DNA from: Stephania yunnanensis
Lineage: Eukaryota; Streptophyta; Magnoliopsida; Ranunculales; Menispermaceae
Direction of reading: 5' to 3'
Assembly: GCA_039657365.1 (NCBI GenBank)
Contig: CM077585.1
Location: 42,595,772-42,659,771, forward strand
DNA: 64,000 nt
The notes below the pieces were generated by a model, which ran no database searches, was not told the DNA's origin, and saw nothing but the letters and a program-made list of their open reading frames with translations. The translations under genes were made by a program, and so were the position numbers. This document shows positions 10,886 through 22,733 of the stretch, one piece after another. Each line of letters opens with the position of its first letter. Positions within the stretch are counted from its first letter, which is position 1.

Positions 10886-11199
10886 ATTGCTATTCCCTGT
10901 CGCTATTTGTCGATTTCCAGATCAAAAAGCGTTTTCTCTCCCTCTCTGGTTCACTTCCGCCCGTCTTCCTCACTCGACCCGGTCCTTTCTGCTCGGCTCA
11001 CTCCCGGTCCCTCTTCCTTTCCTTGCTCAACTCTATCCCTTTCCGTGCTTATTCCTCTCACTAGAACCCTAAACCCCCGCGCGAACTCGCCATCCGGCGC
11101 CTTGCCCGACTTGGCCCGCCCTGCCTCCGCCTCGGCCAGCCGCCCTTCCGCCTCGTCTCAGCCACCACACTCCCATCTCGTTATTGATTTGGGATTTAG
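10886..11199 (+). promoter_or_regulatory. GC-rich leader exon of the CACTA, inferred
   Basis: C-rich sequence in sharp contrast to the AT-rich DNA that follows. It ends at GGGATTTAG followed by GTATAA (donor from 11200), consistent with a non-coding first exon of the transposase transcript. Open frames crossing it (for example 10841-11242) have low-complexity Ser/Pro/Leu content and no domain. I infer leader sequence, not a protein. Confidence 0.4.
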
Positions 11200-11715
11200 G
11201 TATAAATTTTTATTTATTTTATTTATGTTTTTTGTTATTTAAGTTGATTTCTAATATTTTTTTGTGAAAATTCTTATATTTTGTGGAAATATGTATTTTA
11301 TGTGGAAATTAGTATTTTTATGTGAAAAAGTGGGTTTTTTGTATTTTATGTTAGGATGAAAATTTGAAATAAATTTTGTAGGTATATGCATGTTAAATTA
11401 AAAAAAATGTAATAGTTTGATAAAAGAAGTTGTAATTTTGTATTTTATGTTGAAATTAAGTTTTTGGAAATTAAATTTGCATATCATGTATTTTTAGGTG
11501 AATAAAATTTGTTAAATTGATTAAAATGTAGGTTCGAATAAATTTTGTATGTTGATATTTATTATTTCTTTATTTTTATGACAAATAAAATGCATGCTTG
11601 TGATTTGAATATAGTAATTTCTTGAGATGTTTATTGCATGATTTTTTTTAATGTGTTAGTATTAAATTAGTTGAATTTCAAATATGTCTATTAAACTATT
11701 ATTTAATTATTTTTT
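11200..11715. other. AT-rich CACTA intron-like sequence
   Basis: T-rich sequence with no coding content between the CACTA leader and the LINE insertion. Confidence 0.55.
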
Positions 11716-13426
11716 ACAACAACAACAACAACATAGCCTCAGTCCCAAATTAACTGGGGTCGGCTATATGAATCAAACTTTTCCATTGTGCTCGATTAAG
11801 TGCAATTGATGGTGAGCTTTGCAAACCATTCAAATCCCTCTTAATTAATGCATCCCATGTTAACTTTGGACTGCCTCTATCTCGTCGAATTTCTACAGTT
11901 TCTATTGAGTCAAGTTTTCTAGTTGGGGCATTTGTAGGCCGTCTTTGCAGGTGACCAAACCATCGCAACCGCCCTTCCCTAATCTTTGTATCAATTGGTG
12001 CTACTCCTACTTGTCTTTGAATTTATATATTTCTTATTCTATCTTTACGAGTTTTTACCACACATCCACCTAAGCATCCTCATTTCTGCTACGTTCACTT
12101 TATGTAATTGTTGTTGCTTTACCGCCCAACATTCACTTCCATAGAGCATAGCTGGCCTAATTACGGTCCTATAAAATTTTCCTTTTAACTTAATAGGAAC
12201 ATGTTGATCACAAATCACCTCTGTTACACACCGCAATTTCTTCTATCCAGCTCGAATTCTATGTGTGACATCATTTTCAATGTTACCATCAGTTTGTATG
12301 ATTGATCATAGGTATCTAAAGTGGTTTACCTTAGGAACTTCTACTTCCCCTAATTTTACCACACCGTCATCTCGATGTCTAGTGTTTCCAAACTCACAGT
12401 GCATGTATTCGATTTTCGTCCTACTCAACTTAAAGCCTTTAGATTCTAATGTATTCTTCCAGAGTTCTAATTTCCTATTCACTCCATCTTTAGTTTCATC
12501 CACTAAGACAATATCATCTGTAAATAGCATACACCATGGTATATCCTCTTGAATATGTCTAGTTAGTTCATCCATAACTAAAGTAAATAGATATGGGCTT
12601 AAAGCCGATCCTTGATGTAGTCCTATCGTAATGAGAAATTCTTTTGTAGCTCCTCCAAATGTCTTTATACTCGTTACTACTCCATCATACATATCCTTAA
12701 TAGTGTCTATGTATCTAGCATGCACTCTTTTTCTTTCTAGAACCCACCAAAGAACATCTCTAGGGACCCTATCATATGCTTTTTCTAAATCTACAAATAC
12801 CATATGAAAATCTTTTTTCTTTTCTCTATATTTTCTAACAATCGTCTTACAAGGAAAATCGCCTCCATAGTTGATCTCCCAGGCATGAAACCAAATTGGT
12901 TCTCTACTATTGTTGTTTCTCTCCTTAGCCTATTATCAATTATCCTCTCCCAAAGTTTCATAGTGTGACTCATAAGTTTAATTCCTCGGTAGTTTGAGCA
13001 ACTTTGAATGTCTCCTTTGTTTTTGAAGATTGGCACAAGCGTGCTTTTTCTCCAATCCATTGGCATCCGTTTTGATTTTAAAATTTTATTGAAAAGTTTT
13101 GTTAACCAAGTCAATTCAATTTCTCCTAAACATTTTCAAACCTCTATGGGTATTTCATCTGGGCCACATGCTTTCCCTATTTTCATTCTTTTCAATGTCT
13201 CTTTAACTTCTACAATTCTAATATTGCGTGTATAGTTTACATTTCTTTCTTGGTGTGGTTTTTTATCTATTATAGTATCAACTTGGCCATTATTAAATAA
13301 ACAATCGAAGTAACTTCTCCATCTCTCCTTAATATCCTCATCGCACGTTAAAACATTTTGATTTTCGTCCTTAATACATCTTACATGACTTAGATCTTGT
13401 TTCTTTTTATCTCTTAATTTGGCTAG

Positions 13427-13486
<60 letters not shown>

Positions 13487-13664
13487 CATTTCTATTACCT
13501 AACCTTGTATATAGATCTTCCATGAAATTTGTTTTATCTTAATTAACTAGTTTTTTAGCTTGTTTTCTAGCTTCTCTATATTAATTGTACACATCTTCAT
13601 CTTGACACTTAAGTATTTTTCTATACATCTCTATTTTAGTCTTAATTGCTCGTTGGACATCCTC
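11716..13664 (-). pseudogene. RTE-type LINE, reverse transcriptase part
   Basis: Minus-strand reverse transcriptase of an RTE-clade non-LTR retrotransposon. Reading leftwards from 13660 it shows a linker region, MPMDWRKSTLVPIFKNKGD (about 13060), NYRGIKLMSHTMKLWERIID, QFGFMPGRST, DLEKAYDRVPRDVLWW (about 12780), GLHQGSALSPYLFTLVMDE, the catalytic FTDDIVLVDE box (usually FADD in this clade), and the C-terminal AEMRMLRWMCG and RWFGHLQRR motifs ending near 11750. Frameshifts near 12800, 13115 and 12240 separate the blocks. The 3' end at 11716-11733 is a (TTG)n tail on the minus strand, as in plant RTE elements. An in-frame TA microsatellite (about 13430-13481) encodes a long Tyr-Ile repeat. Copia 1 interrupts the element at 13669, and the endonuclease part lies at 21286-22110. 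Confidence 0.92.
13430..13481. repeat. (TA)n microsatellite inside LINE frame
   Basis: About 26 TA dinucleotides within the LINE reading frame. On the minus strand they encode alternating Tyr and Ile just before RLAKLRDKKKQDL. Confidence 0.9.
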
Positions 13665-13669
13665 GTTCC

Positions 13670-15057
13670 TGTTGGGTTTTGGGGTTCATACGCAGCGGAG
13701 ATTACAAAACAGTTTTGACAAAAACCCCAACAGGATCCGAATCTAATTCCATTAAAAACGTTTAAACCATGAAAAACTTAATCATACCTTAATCGCAATA
13801 TACCTTTATGAAGGTTGATCGATCTCTAAGGCGCTGTCAACGACGAACGCCCTCTATCAGCAGTCCACACACGAACGGCGGCCGAGATTTGAAGTGCTAG
13901 CTTCAAGAGAATACCAAACCTTTTTGTTTCTCTCCAAAACGATCCAGAGCATACCAAAAACCCTAAGTCGTTTCCAAAACGAAAATAGAGTTTCGGCCAT
14001 TTTTTCTTTCGTCCCTGTGTTCTAACTTAAAGCGTCTATTTATACGACCCTTGTATATAGACGATTAAGTAAATTACACATATACCCTTACTTAAAGAAG
14101 TATAAGTGTAATACACCACAAGGACGTTTCTGTCATGAATTTTATCACATAAAATTCGTTTTTCTGAATCATCTTAAAATCTCGCAAAACCATTTTTAGT
14201 GTGCGACCCAATAGGCTCATACAACGTTGGTAGTGTACCAAAACACATTTTGGTATACAAGTCATAAGCAGTCTCTAGCAAGACATTATGACTACCCGAG
14301 TTGTACGAATATCAAATCAAAACAACCTAATCAATAGTGTATATAACATCCTTTTGTCACACGATATCCTTTTGATCAAATATAAGGCATGGAATTGTCA
14401 TCCAACATGTTCAATCGTACTAGTCTCGATCTCTAGGTAGATGAAAACATCCAAGTGACATTGATCAATATCAATTTACTTAGACTAGGGCTTTTAAACA
14501 GTCTAACACATCGAGGGATCCACTAGATATCTCTCTTTATATGAGAGGGACAAATTCTATCTCGATTACACAACTTCATCACATTGCTCACACAGTAACC
14601 AATCACAACCTTTATAATCGTCCGGTTAAAGACAACATTTGATTGTGTCAAATTACTGTGTTCCTAATGTTGAAGTCTCTGGCAATCTCAAGTTAGAGGA
14701 CTGAAAAATATACCTATCATGAGAAACAACTATGACTTAATCCATGTGATGTTCTCATAGCGGGTCGGTCCAGTACTTTGTTCCCTAACAAGTACTCGTG
14801 ATCTTGATTCGTATCCCTATACGTATAATCATCATATGATCATGAATCAAGACTCACACTAGTCTTAATTCATTATAGTTCCCAGTATAATGATCGACTA
14901 GGGACATTTAGGATATTTATGTAAATATCCATGGATCTTATTATAATGTAAACATGCAAATTAATTATAATAAACAACAAATGAAATCCTCTATTTTATT
15001 AACTAAAAGTATTCATAAAAACAGTTAATGGATTGACCTAGGGCACATGCCCCATCA
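13670..15057 (-). repeat. Copia 1 LTR (3' LTR in element sense)
   Basis: 1388 bases. Bounded by the TSD on the left and the polypurine tract on the right. It contains the TATAAATAG-type promoter in complement near 14038. Confidence 0.93.
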
Positions 15058-15067
15058 TCTCCCACTT
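15058..15067 (-). promoter_or_regulatory. Copia 1 polypurine tract
   Basis: AAGTGGGAGA on the minus strand, directly adjoining the 3' LTR: the plus-strand DNA priming site. Confidence 0.85.
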
Positions 15068-18000
15068 GCACTAGGGCCAATTTTACATGCATCTAATGCC
15101 TAATGATCTAACATGACCATCATGTTTTGCTTGTGGAAGAGCTTTTGTCAATGGATCCGCAACGTTGTTTTCAGTAGGTACTCTACAAATCTTTACGTCT
15201 CCCCTCTAAATAATTTCTCTGATGAGATGAAAACGCCTGAGTATATGTTTGGATCTCGTGGTGTGATCTAGGTTCCTTGGCTGTGCTATTGCCCCGTTAT
15301 TGTCACAATACAAACAAACAGGGTTAGCAATACTTGGAACCACACCTAGTTCGAAATGAACTTTTTGATCCAAGCGCCTCCTTTCTTTGCATCGGATTTG
15401 TAATATACTCAACTTCCGTAGTAGAATCGCCACGATCTCTTGCTTCGAACTTTTCCGACTTATCGCACCCCATTCAAAGTAAACACATATCCAGATCGCG
15501 ATCTAAAATCATCTATATCAGTTTGAAAACTTGCATCTGTGTAACCATTTACAACTAGATCATTTTCAAAACCTCCATAGACTTAGAACACTTCCTTAGT
15601 CCTTCCTAAGTACTTAAGGATGTTCTTTTGCTATCCGAGTGACTCTCACTGGATCGATCGATATCTGCTTGTAGTGCTCAAAGCATATGATACATCGAGT
15701 CGAGTGCATAACATGACATACATGATATATCCAATAGCTGATGCATATGGAATCTTATTCATACTGTCTCGCTTATCATTTGTCTTAGGACATTGAGTCT
15801 TGCTGAGACTTATGCCATGAGACATTAGCAACAATCCTCTTTTAGAGTTTTGCAAACTCTTTGAAGCTTCCATACCTTCCTAGAATTCTCAGGATGTACA
15901 AAACCTTCAGGTTGTGTCATATACACGTCTTAAGCAGCTTTCCATTAAAAAATGATATTTTTACATCAATTTGCCATATCTCATAGTCATAATATGCAGC
16001 AATGGCAATTAAAATTCTTATGGATTTAAGCATGGCTACCGGCAAAAAAGTTTCATCATAATCAACGCCTTGAGTCTGCTTGAAACCTTTTGCTACAAGT
16101 CTTGCTTTAAAAGTATGCACATTGCCATCCATGTCAGTTTTATTCTTTAAAACCCATTTACATCCAATGGTCTTACCACCTTCAGGTAAATCAACCAAGT
16201 TTCAAACTTGGTTATCATACATAGATTGCATCTCAGAGTTCATGGCACTTAGCCATTTATCTGTGTCTATTCCAAACATAGACTCCTGATGAGTGGTGGG
16301 CTCATTTTGATCCATAAACAACACATCACGACTATCAGTAATGAGAAATCCGAATCTCTCTGGCTCATGTCTTACCCTACCAGATTTACGTGGGCCTTGT
16401 GTCACTCGCGAAGGTTCAACTGGTTCAGAACGTCGTTGAACTTCCAGTAGCGGTTCAGGGTTTATCTGTGATTCTTGAACTTCTTCAAGACTTATTTCTC
16501 TTCCACTAGTGTCTTTTGAAATAAACTGTTTTTCCATAAAGGCACCATACCGAGCAACAAACACTTTGTTCTCAACGGGATTATAAAAATACTATCCTTT
16601 TGTTTCCTTAGGATACCCCACAAATAAACACTTGTCAGATTTAGGTGCTAATTTTTCTGAGACTTGTCGTTTTACGTAAGCCTCACAACCCCAAATCTTA
16701 AGGAAAGAAAAACTAGGTCTCTTCCCGTACCATATCTCATATGGTGTTTTATCAACCGCAATTGAAGGAACTCGATTTAGAGTGAAAGCTGCAGTTTGTA
16801 ATGCATAACCCCAAAAGGATAATGGAAGATCTGCATTACTCATCATAGATCGAACCATATCTAATAAGGTTCAATTTCTCCTTTCAGAAACTCCATTCCA
16901 TTGTGGAGTTGCTGGTGGAGTCAATTGGGAGGCAATCCCACAATTTTTAAAATGATCATCAAATTCTTGGCTTAAATATTCACCACCTCGATCTGATCGA
17001 AGTGTTTTGATAGTTTTACCAAGTTGATTGTGCACTTCATTTTGAAACGTTCGAAACATCTCAAATGATTCAGCTTTATGTTTCATTAGATATACATAAC
17101 CATATCTGTTTGAAATCATCGGTAAATGTAATGAACTACTGATAACCTCCTATAGCCATCGTGTTTATAGGACCGCATACATCAGTATGTATTAGACCCA
17201 ATAAATCACTTGCCCTTTCACTGTGTCCGGTAAAGGGACTTTTAGTCATCTTGCCTAGTAAACAAGATACGCACGTTTCATATGTTTCTAAATCAAATGA
17301 ATCTAGAAGCTCATCTTTATGGAACTTCGTTATGCGTTTCTCGTTTATGTGCCCGAGACGACAATGCCAAAGATAGGTTTGATTACATAAATGATAATTT
17401 TCTTCCTTTTCTTTTGGGTGTTTTGAAGCAGGAACGGGCCGGGGCTTGACTTGTTCCATAGGCTTTGCGACAGGTGCAGCAACAGCCTTGGCAACCTAGC
17501 CTTTCCTTTACCTTTCTTCTTCATTCCCTTTCCCTTTTAGACCATCAACATATTACTAGAGGGTTTCTTGATATTTTGTTCAGCAGTTTTGAGCATCAAA
17601 TGCAACTCTGAAATTGATTTCTCTATATTATTCATATTGTAGTTCATCACAAATTGAGAGTAATTCTCTGGTAATGAATTCAAGATCAAATCTGTAGCCA
17701 ACTCTTGGCTTATAGAAAATTCGAGTCTATCAAGCTGGTCAACATAACCCTTCATCTTCAAAACGTGAGGACTAACTGACGCACTCTCAGTTATCTTGCA
17801 AGAATGTAGGTTCTTGACTGTCTAAAACCTTTCTTGCCTAGCTTGTTGTTGGAACATTTCCTTAAGCGTTACAGCATGTCGTAGGCTTCCATTAGTTCCA
17901 TGTCCTTCTGAAGTTCAGGAACCATAGTTGCCAGCATAATACATGCAACATCGGTAGAATAGTTGACATGCTTATTATGCGCATCCTTCACAGACTTTCG

Positions 18001-18173
18001 TAGCATTGGTGGTGGGTCCTCGGGGATTGGAGCATCCGGGACATACAACTTGCGTTCATGCTTAAGAACAATTCTCAAGTTTCGAACCACTCAAGAAAGT
18101 TAGTCCCAAATAGCTTATCCTTCTCAAGGATGGATCGCGATGATGGGGGAATATTGTTACTTGAAGAAGCCAT
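15058..18173 (-). pseudogene. Copia 1 gag-pol relic lacking protease and RT core
   Basis: Gag starts at the ATG at 18171-18173 (MASSSN). KDAHNKHVNYSTDVACIML, MKGYVDQLDRLEFSISQEL and SELHLMLKTAEQNIKKPS follow (UBN2-type Copia gag). An in-frame TAA at 17537-17539 follows MLMV. Next come a lysine-rich stretch, half a zinc knuckle (NYHLCNQ), then directly TYLWHCRLGHINEKR, the HHCC domain of integrase. The rest of the knuckle and the aspartic protease are absent. Integrase keeps IHTDVCGP (first Asp), TLRSDRGGEYLSQEF and GVSERRN (Glu). The reverse transcriptase has QIDVK and EGFVHPENS-like parts but then jumps at about 15866 from the LQ codons to SKRGLLLMSHGISLS. This loses the segment with the YVDD box (about 340 bases relative to Copia 2). 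RNase H parts run to about 15090. It cannot encode active products. Confidence 0.9.
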
Positions 18174-19879
18174 TGATCTACAATAAAGATTATGCAAAGT
18201 TTATTTTAGTATAGAGGAATAGACTCCCACTAAATTAACAACCCTCATAAAACACACTTGTTTATTTAGGGGACTAAAATCCATATTTCACCTAATTCTA
18301 TAACAAATTATGACATGAAACACAGAACTAGATTATTTAGGTAGGTATGATTACCAATTACATCTTATGTAATTTTTAGATCATTTTATGAGATACGGGA
18401 CATCTTATGTCTTAGCATGTTTTTATCTCATCATTTGCCTAAAGCTCAAAACTATTTTGATGGCTTTATTAAGTCGGACCATTTTAAACATTAAGGTAAC
18501 TCTTACCCAACTTGTCTCACCAAGATAACACAATACACCCAACTATATGGTGAAACTATATTAGTGTGATCGAGGCCTTGACAAGTGTTTAAAATGGATG
18601 GCACGAGACTTAAAATTTAATAGAGAGATTTTATTCAGTTTTAGTGATTTTATGTAAACAATGAAATATCATATATTTTATTGATTTGTTCAATCACTAA
18701 ACAATTTGGAATTTTTTTTTTATACTTTTCACTAACAAAAGAATTTCCGTACACTAGGATTAGTTAGACGGCGGTCCCTCTGGCCGGTCAGCGGGACTGG
18801 GTACAAGGGGCAGCGCCCCTTTTTTTTTTTTTTTTTTTTTTTAAAAGAAGACGAATCTCAATTCAGAAAATTAAAATTCGTTATAGAAAATCATAATTTT
18901 TTCGCTGATTTTATTATCATAAATTAACCCCTTAATTTATCCAGAAATTAAGTCAATTAAAACATTTTAATTAACCGGGCCCACATCTAACTAATCATCT
19001 TATCCTAATCCAATTAGGATTTAAGATATTTGAATCCTAGTATATCACCAATAACAAGATTCTTGATATTTATCTCCTATTCTAATTTGTTATCTATCTT
19101 TATCAAATAGAAACTTCATAACAAAATAGATATAACAAGATAAATAATTAATTTCGAAAATTAATTATTTATTTTAGATTTAAGATATTTGAATCCTAGT
19201 ATATCACCTATAACAAGATTCTTGATATTTATCTCTTATTCTAATTTTTCATCTATCTTTATCAAATAGAAACTTCATAACAAAATAGATATAACAAGAT
19301 AAATAAATAATTTCGAAAATTAATTATTTATTTTGGATTTAAGAAATTTGAATCCTAGTATATCACTAATAACAAGATTCTTGATATTTATCGCATATTC
19401 TAATTTGTTATCTATCTTTATCAAATAGAAACTTCATAACGAAATAGATATAACAAGATAAATAAATAATTTCGAAAATTAATTAATTATAAATAAATAA
19501 TTTCGAAAATTAATTAATTATAAATAAATAATTTTGAAAAATAATTATTTGCAATTTCGATCCTCATCCAAATAATCACAAACATGTAATTGAATCATGA
19601 ACTACTATCCCAATCGAACCTAATGGTGTCATGGATCATAGAACACGAAACTCAATTCATTAAAATTATTGAATTAAACTTAACAAGGTTACTAGCATGT
19701 ACGAAACTAATTTCAATTAAATCACGAATATATGTATCATATACACAAAACATGATAATAAATCTCACAGAAAACTTATGTATATCATATATACATCAAC
19801 AATTAATATGCTTTCAATCATATATCATGTATATATCAGAAGAAAATATGCAATGAATTTAATGGAATCGAACTCGATG
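18174..19879 (-). other. Copia 1 untranslated leader with repeats and hairpin
   Basis: Long leader between PBS and gag. It contains three tandem units of about 150-170 bases (starts near 19021, 19190 and 19339), each with the motif AAGATATTTGAATCCTAGTA. It also holds a GC-rich hairpin (18805-18821) beside a 23-T run (18820-18842). No coding content. The same parts occur in Copia 2 in the same order. Confidence 0.8.
18805..18821 (-). other. Leader stem-loop next to poly(A) tract
   Basis: In element sense the stem is AAGGGGC, the loop GCT and the return arm GCCCCTT, a perfect 7-bp stem just after an A-run. Copia 2 has the equivalent at 32785-32799 with GGGGGC / GCCCCC. Confidence 0.7.
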
Positions 19880-19891
19880 TCTCTGATACCA
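19880..19891 (-). promoter_or_regulatory. Copia 1 primer-binding site (tRNA-iMet)
   Basis: The complement reads TGGTATCAGAGA, matching the 3' end of plant initiator tRNA-Met apart from the last base, one base from the LTR end. Confidence 0.9.
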
Positions 19892-19892
19892 T

Positions 19893-21280
19893 TGTTGGGT
19901 TTTGGGGTTCATACGCAGCGGAGATTACAAAACAGTTTTGACAAAAACCCCAACAGGATCCGAATCTAATTCCATTAAAAACGTTTAAACCATTAAAAAC
20001 TTAATCATACCTCAATCGCAATATACCTTTCTGAAGGTTGATCGACCTCTAAGGCTCTGCCAACAACGAACGCCCTCTATCAGCAGTCCACACACGAACG
20101 GCGGCCGAGATTTGAAGTGCTAGCTTCGAGAGAATACCAAACCTTTTTGTTTCTCTCCAAAACGATCCAGAGCATACCAAAAACCCTAAGTCGTTTCTAA
20201 AATGAAAATAGAGTTTCGGCCTTTTTTTCTTTCGTCCCTGTGTTCTAACTTAAAGCGTCTATTTATACAACCCTTGTATATAGACGGTTAAATAAATTAC
20301 ACATATACCCTTACTTAAAGAAGTATAAGTATAATACACCACAAAGACGTTTCTGTCATGAATTTTATCACATAAAATTCATTTTTCTGAATCATCTTAA
20401 AATCTCGCAAAACCATTCTTAGTGTGCGACCCAATAGGCTCATACAACATTGGCAGTGTACCAAAACACATTTTGGTATACAAGTCATAAGCAGTCTCAA
20501 GCAAGACATTATGACTACCCAAGTTGTACAAATATCAAATCGATACAACCTAATCAATAGTGTATATAACATCCTTTTGTCACACGATATCTTTTTGATC
20601 AAACATAAGGCATGAAATTGTCATCCAACATGTTCAATCGTACTAGTCTCGATCTCTAGGTAGACTGAAAACATCCAAGTGACATTGATCAATATCAATT
20701 CACTTAGACTAGGCCTTTTAACAGTCTAACACATCCAGGTATTCACTATATATCTCTCTTTATATGAGAGAGACAAATTCTATCTGGATTACACAACTTC
20801 ATCACATTGCTCACACAGTAACCAATCACAACCTTTATAATCGTCCGGTTAAAGACAACGTTTGATTGTGTCAAATTACTGTGTTCCTAATGTTGAAGTC
20901 TCTGGCAATCTCAAGTCAGAGGACTGAAAAATATACCTATCATGAGAAACAACTATGACTTAATCCATGTGATGTTCTTATAGCGGGTCGGTCCAGCACT
21001 TTGTTCCCTAACAAGTACTCGTGATCTTGATTCGTATCCCTATACGTATAATCATCATATGATCATCAATCAAGACTCACACTAGTCTTAATTCATTATA
21101 GTTCCCAGTATAATGATCGATTAGGGACATTTAGGATATTTATGTAAATACCCATGGATCTTATTATAATGTAAACATGCAAATTAATTATAATAAACGA
21201 CAAATGAAATCCTCTATTTTATTAACTAAAAGTATTCATAAAGACAGTCAATGGATTGACCTAGGGCACATGCCCCATCA
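19893..21280 (-). repeat. Copia 1 LTR (5' LTR in element sense)
   Basis: 1388 bases, a direct copy of 13670-15057. Bounded by the PBS and the GTTCC duplication. Confidence 0.93.
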
Positions 21281-21285
21281 GTTCC

Positions 21286-22110
21286 ACTACCATGTTTCCT
21301 TCTTTGGAGGTCCCAAGCCCTTAGATATACCTAATATGTTTGATCCCACCCTCCTTATGCAACTACTCATTTCTAGCCACATTGTATTAGCATCTGAGTC
21401 AAGATTCCAAACATTTTCCTTTAGTAGTTTTTCTCTAAACTCTACTTGTTTACTATGTTTTAGGTTCCACCACTTTATTATAGGGTCGCTAACTCTTTTA
21501 TTCATATTATGTCGTTGTGTTAGCTTAATATCAAGTACTACTAACTTATGTTGGGTAGTAAGTGCTTCATCAGGTATTACTTTGCAGTCTCTTCATATTT
21601 TTCTATCTATTTTTCTTGTTAAAAGAAAATCTATTTGACTCTTGTTATGACCACTACTAAAAGTAATTATATGCGACTCCCTCTTCCTAAAACTAGTATT
21701 TGCTAAGACAATATTGTATGCTGAAGCTAATTCTAAAACTGATTCTCCTTCTTCATTTTTATTACCGTAACCAAAACCTCCATGAACTCTTTCAAACTCA
21801 TCGTTACTTGCCCCGACATGCCCATTTAAATCTCCTCCAATAAAAACCTTTTCATCTAATGGTATACTCTGCATAAATCCATCCATATCGTCCCAAAACT
21901 TGCGTTTGATGCTCTCGCTTAACCCTACTTGTGGTGCATATGCGCTAAGTATGTTAATTGTTTCGTGTCCAATAAGTAATTTAACTAGAATCAATCTATC
22001 CCCTATTCTTTTAACCTCTACGACCTTATCCTTATAATCATTATTCACCACAATTCCTACTCCATTGCATTTTCTATCTATACTAGTGTACCACAATTTA
22101 AACACTGTGC
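21286..22110 (-). pseudogene. RTE-type LINE, endonuclease part
   Basis: This continues the LINE upstream of its Copia insertion. The minus strand encodes an APE-type endonuclease: KLWYTSIDRKCNGVGIVV, a VVEVKRIGDRLILVK segment, NILSAYAPQVG, FIGGDLNGHVG (the metal-binding DxN motif), and a HIITFSSGHNKSQIDFLL block with the catalytic D. A linker with IKWWNLKHSKQVEFREKL and LGPPKKETW follows, which meets the reverse transcriptase part across the Copia element. The N-terminal portion normally preceding KLWYT is missing, so the LINE is 5' truncated, the usual result of incomplete target-primed reverse transcription. A one-base frame break lies near 21600-21640. TSDs were not identified with certainty. 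Confidence 0.9.
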
Positions 22111-22130
22111 TTCCTATAATAAAGAAATTA

Positions 22131-22430
22131 GGTTAAGTTGAAAAAGATTTAAGTATAAAGTTAAAATTAAATGATGCAAATTCATTAGAGAAATTAAATT
22201 TCGATTAGGGCAAAAAATAAAAGAGTACGTATAATATATTATACTGTAAATAAATATAGAGTACTTAAAAGCAATTTAACTATAATAAAAAAAATTGTAA
22301 TTGGTTGAACAAAATAATATTTATATAACAACACTTACATACGATATATATATATATATATAGAAATATACAGAATAGGTAGGGATGATTGATATTTGTA
22401 TATATATATATATATATGTATATAACTTTA
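22131..22430. repeat. Direct repeat copy A in CACTA intron
   Basis: Shares long stretches with 24475-24760: ATGATGCAAATT(C/T)ATT, GAGTATAATATATTATACT-like, AATAATATTTATATAACAA and ACGATATATATAT. No coding content. Ends in AT microsatellites. Confidence 0.75.
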
Positions 22431-22702
22431 CGTAACGGCCCGAAAATTCGACTCGTGCCACATGTCATGTTAGGGTCGTATGTGAGACCCACTAGCCGGA
22501 ATACGTATGAGTATACGCCGAGAATTCGGGGAGCCGAAACACGAACGGGGACGCGCTTCGAATCGCCTGCCAACGTGGGACCGAGATATGTGGCTATAGT
22601 GGATTTATGTGATTTTAATGTGGTCATGTTAAAATCATATACAATGGATACGCCTCGTGATGCGAGTGGCACGAGTATCGAGATTTAGGAAAATGTATAT
22701 AT

Positions 22703-22733
<31 letters not shown>

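Larger units (their letters stand above)
13670..21280 (-). mobile_element. Copia element 1, full length, minus strand
   Basis: Two direct 1388-base LTRs (13670-15057 and 19893-21280) flank an internal region, and the target-site duplication is GTTCC (13665-13669 and 21281-21285). LTR ends are TG...CA in element orientation (TGATGGGGCATG ... AAAACCCAACA). The PBS, complementary to initiator tRNA-Met, abuts the LTR at 19880-19891. The purine tract AAGTGGGAGA (complement of 15058-15067) precedes the other LTR. The insertion is inside the RTE LINE. In about the first 200 bases of the two LTRs I count seven differences, so the copy is not recent. Coding capacity is destroyed (see its gag-pol entry). 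Confidence 0.95.

Noticed and set aside
10765..11242. Overlapping plus-strand frames of 61-133 codons
   Set aside because: They fall in the CACTA leader, are Ser/Pro/Leu low-complexity, overlap in several registers and include subterminal transposon repeats.
13008..13235. Plus-strand frames across 12265-13235
   Set aside because: They are antisense to clear minus-strand LINE reverse transcriptase motifs.
19590..20615. Plus-strand frames across 19590-20615
   Set aside because: They lie in the untranslated leader and LTR of Copia 1, and the same sequence in Copia 2 is untranslated.
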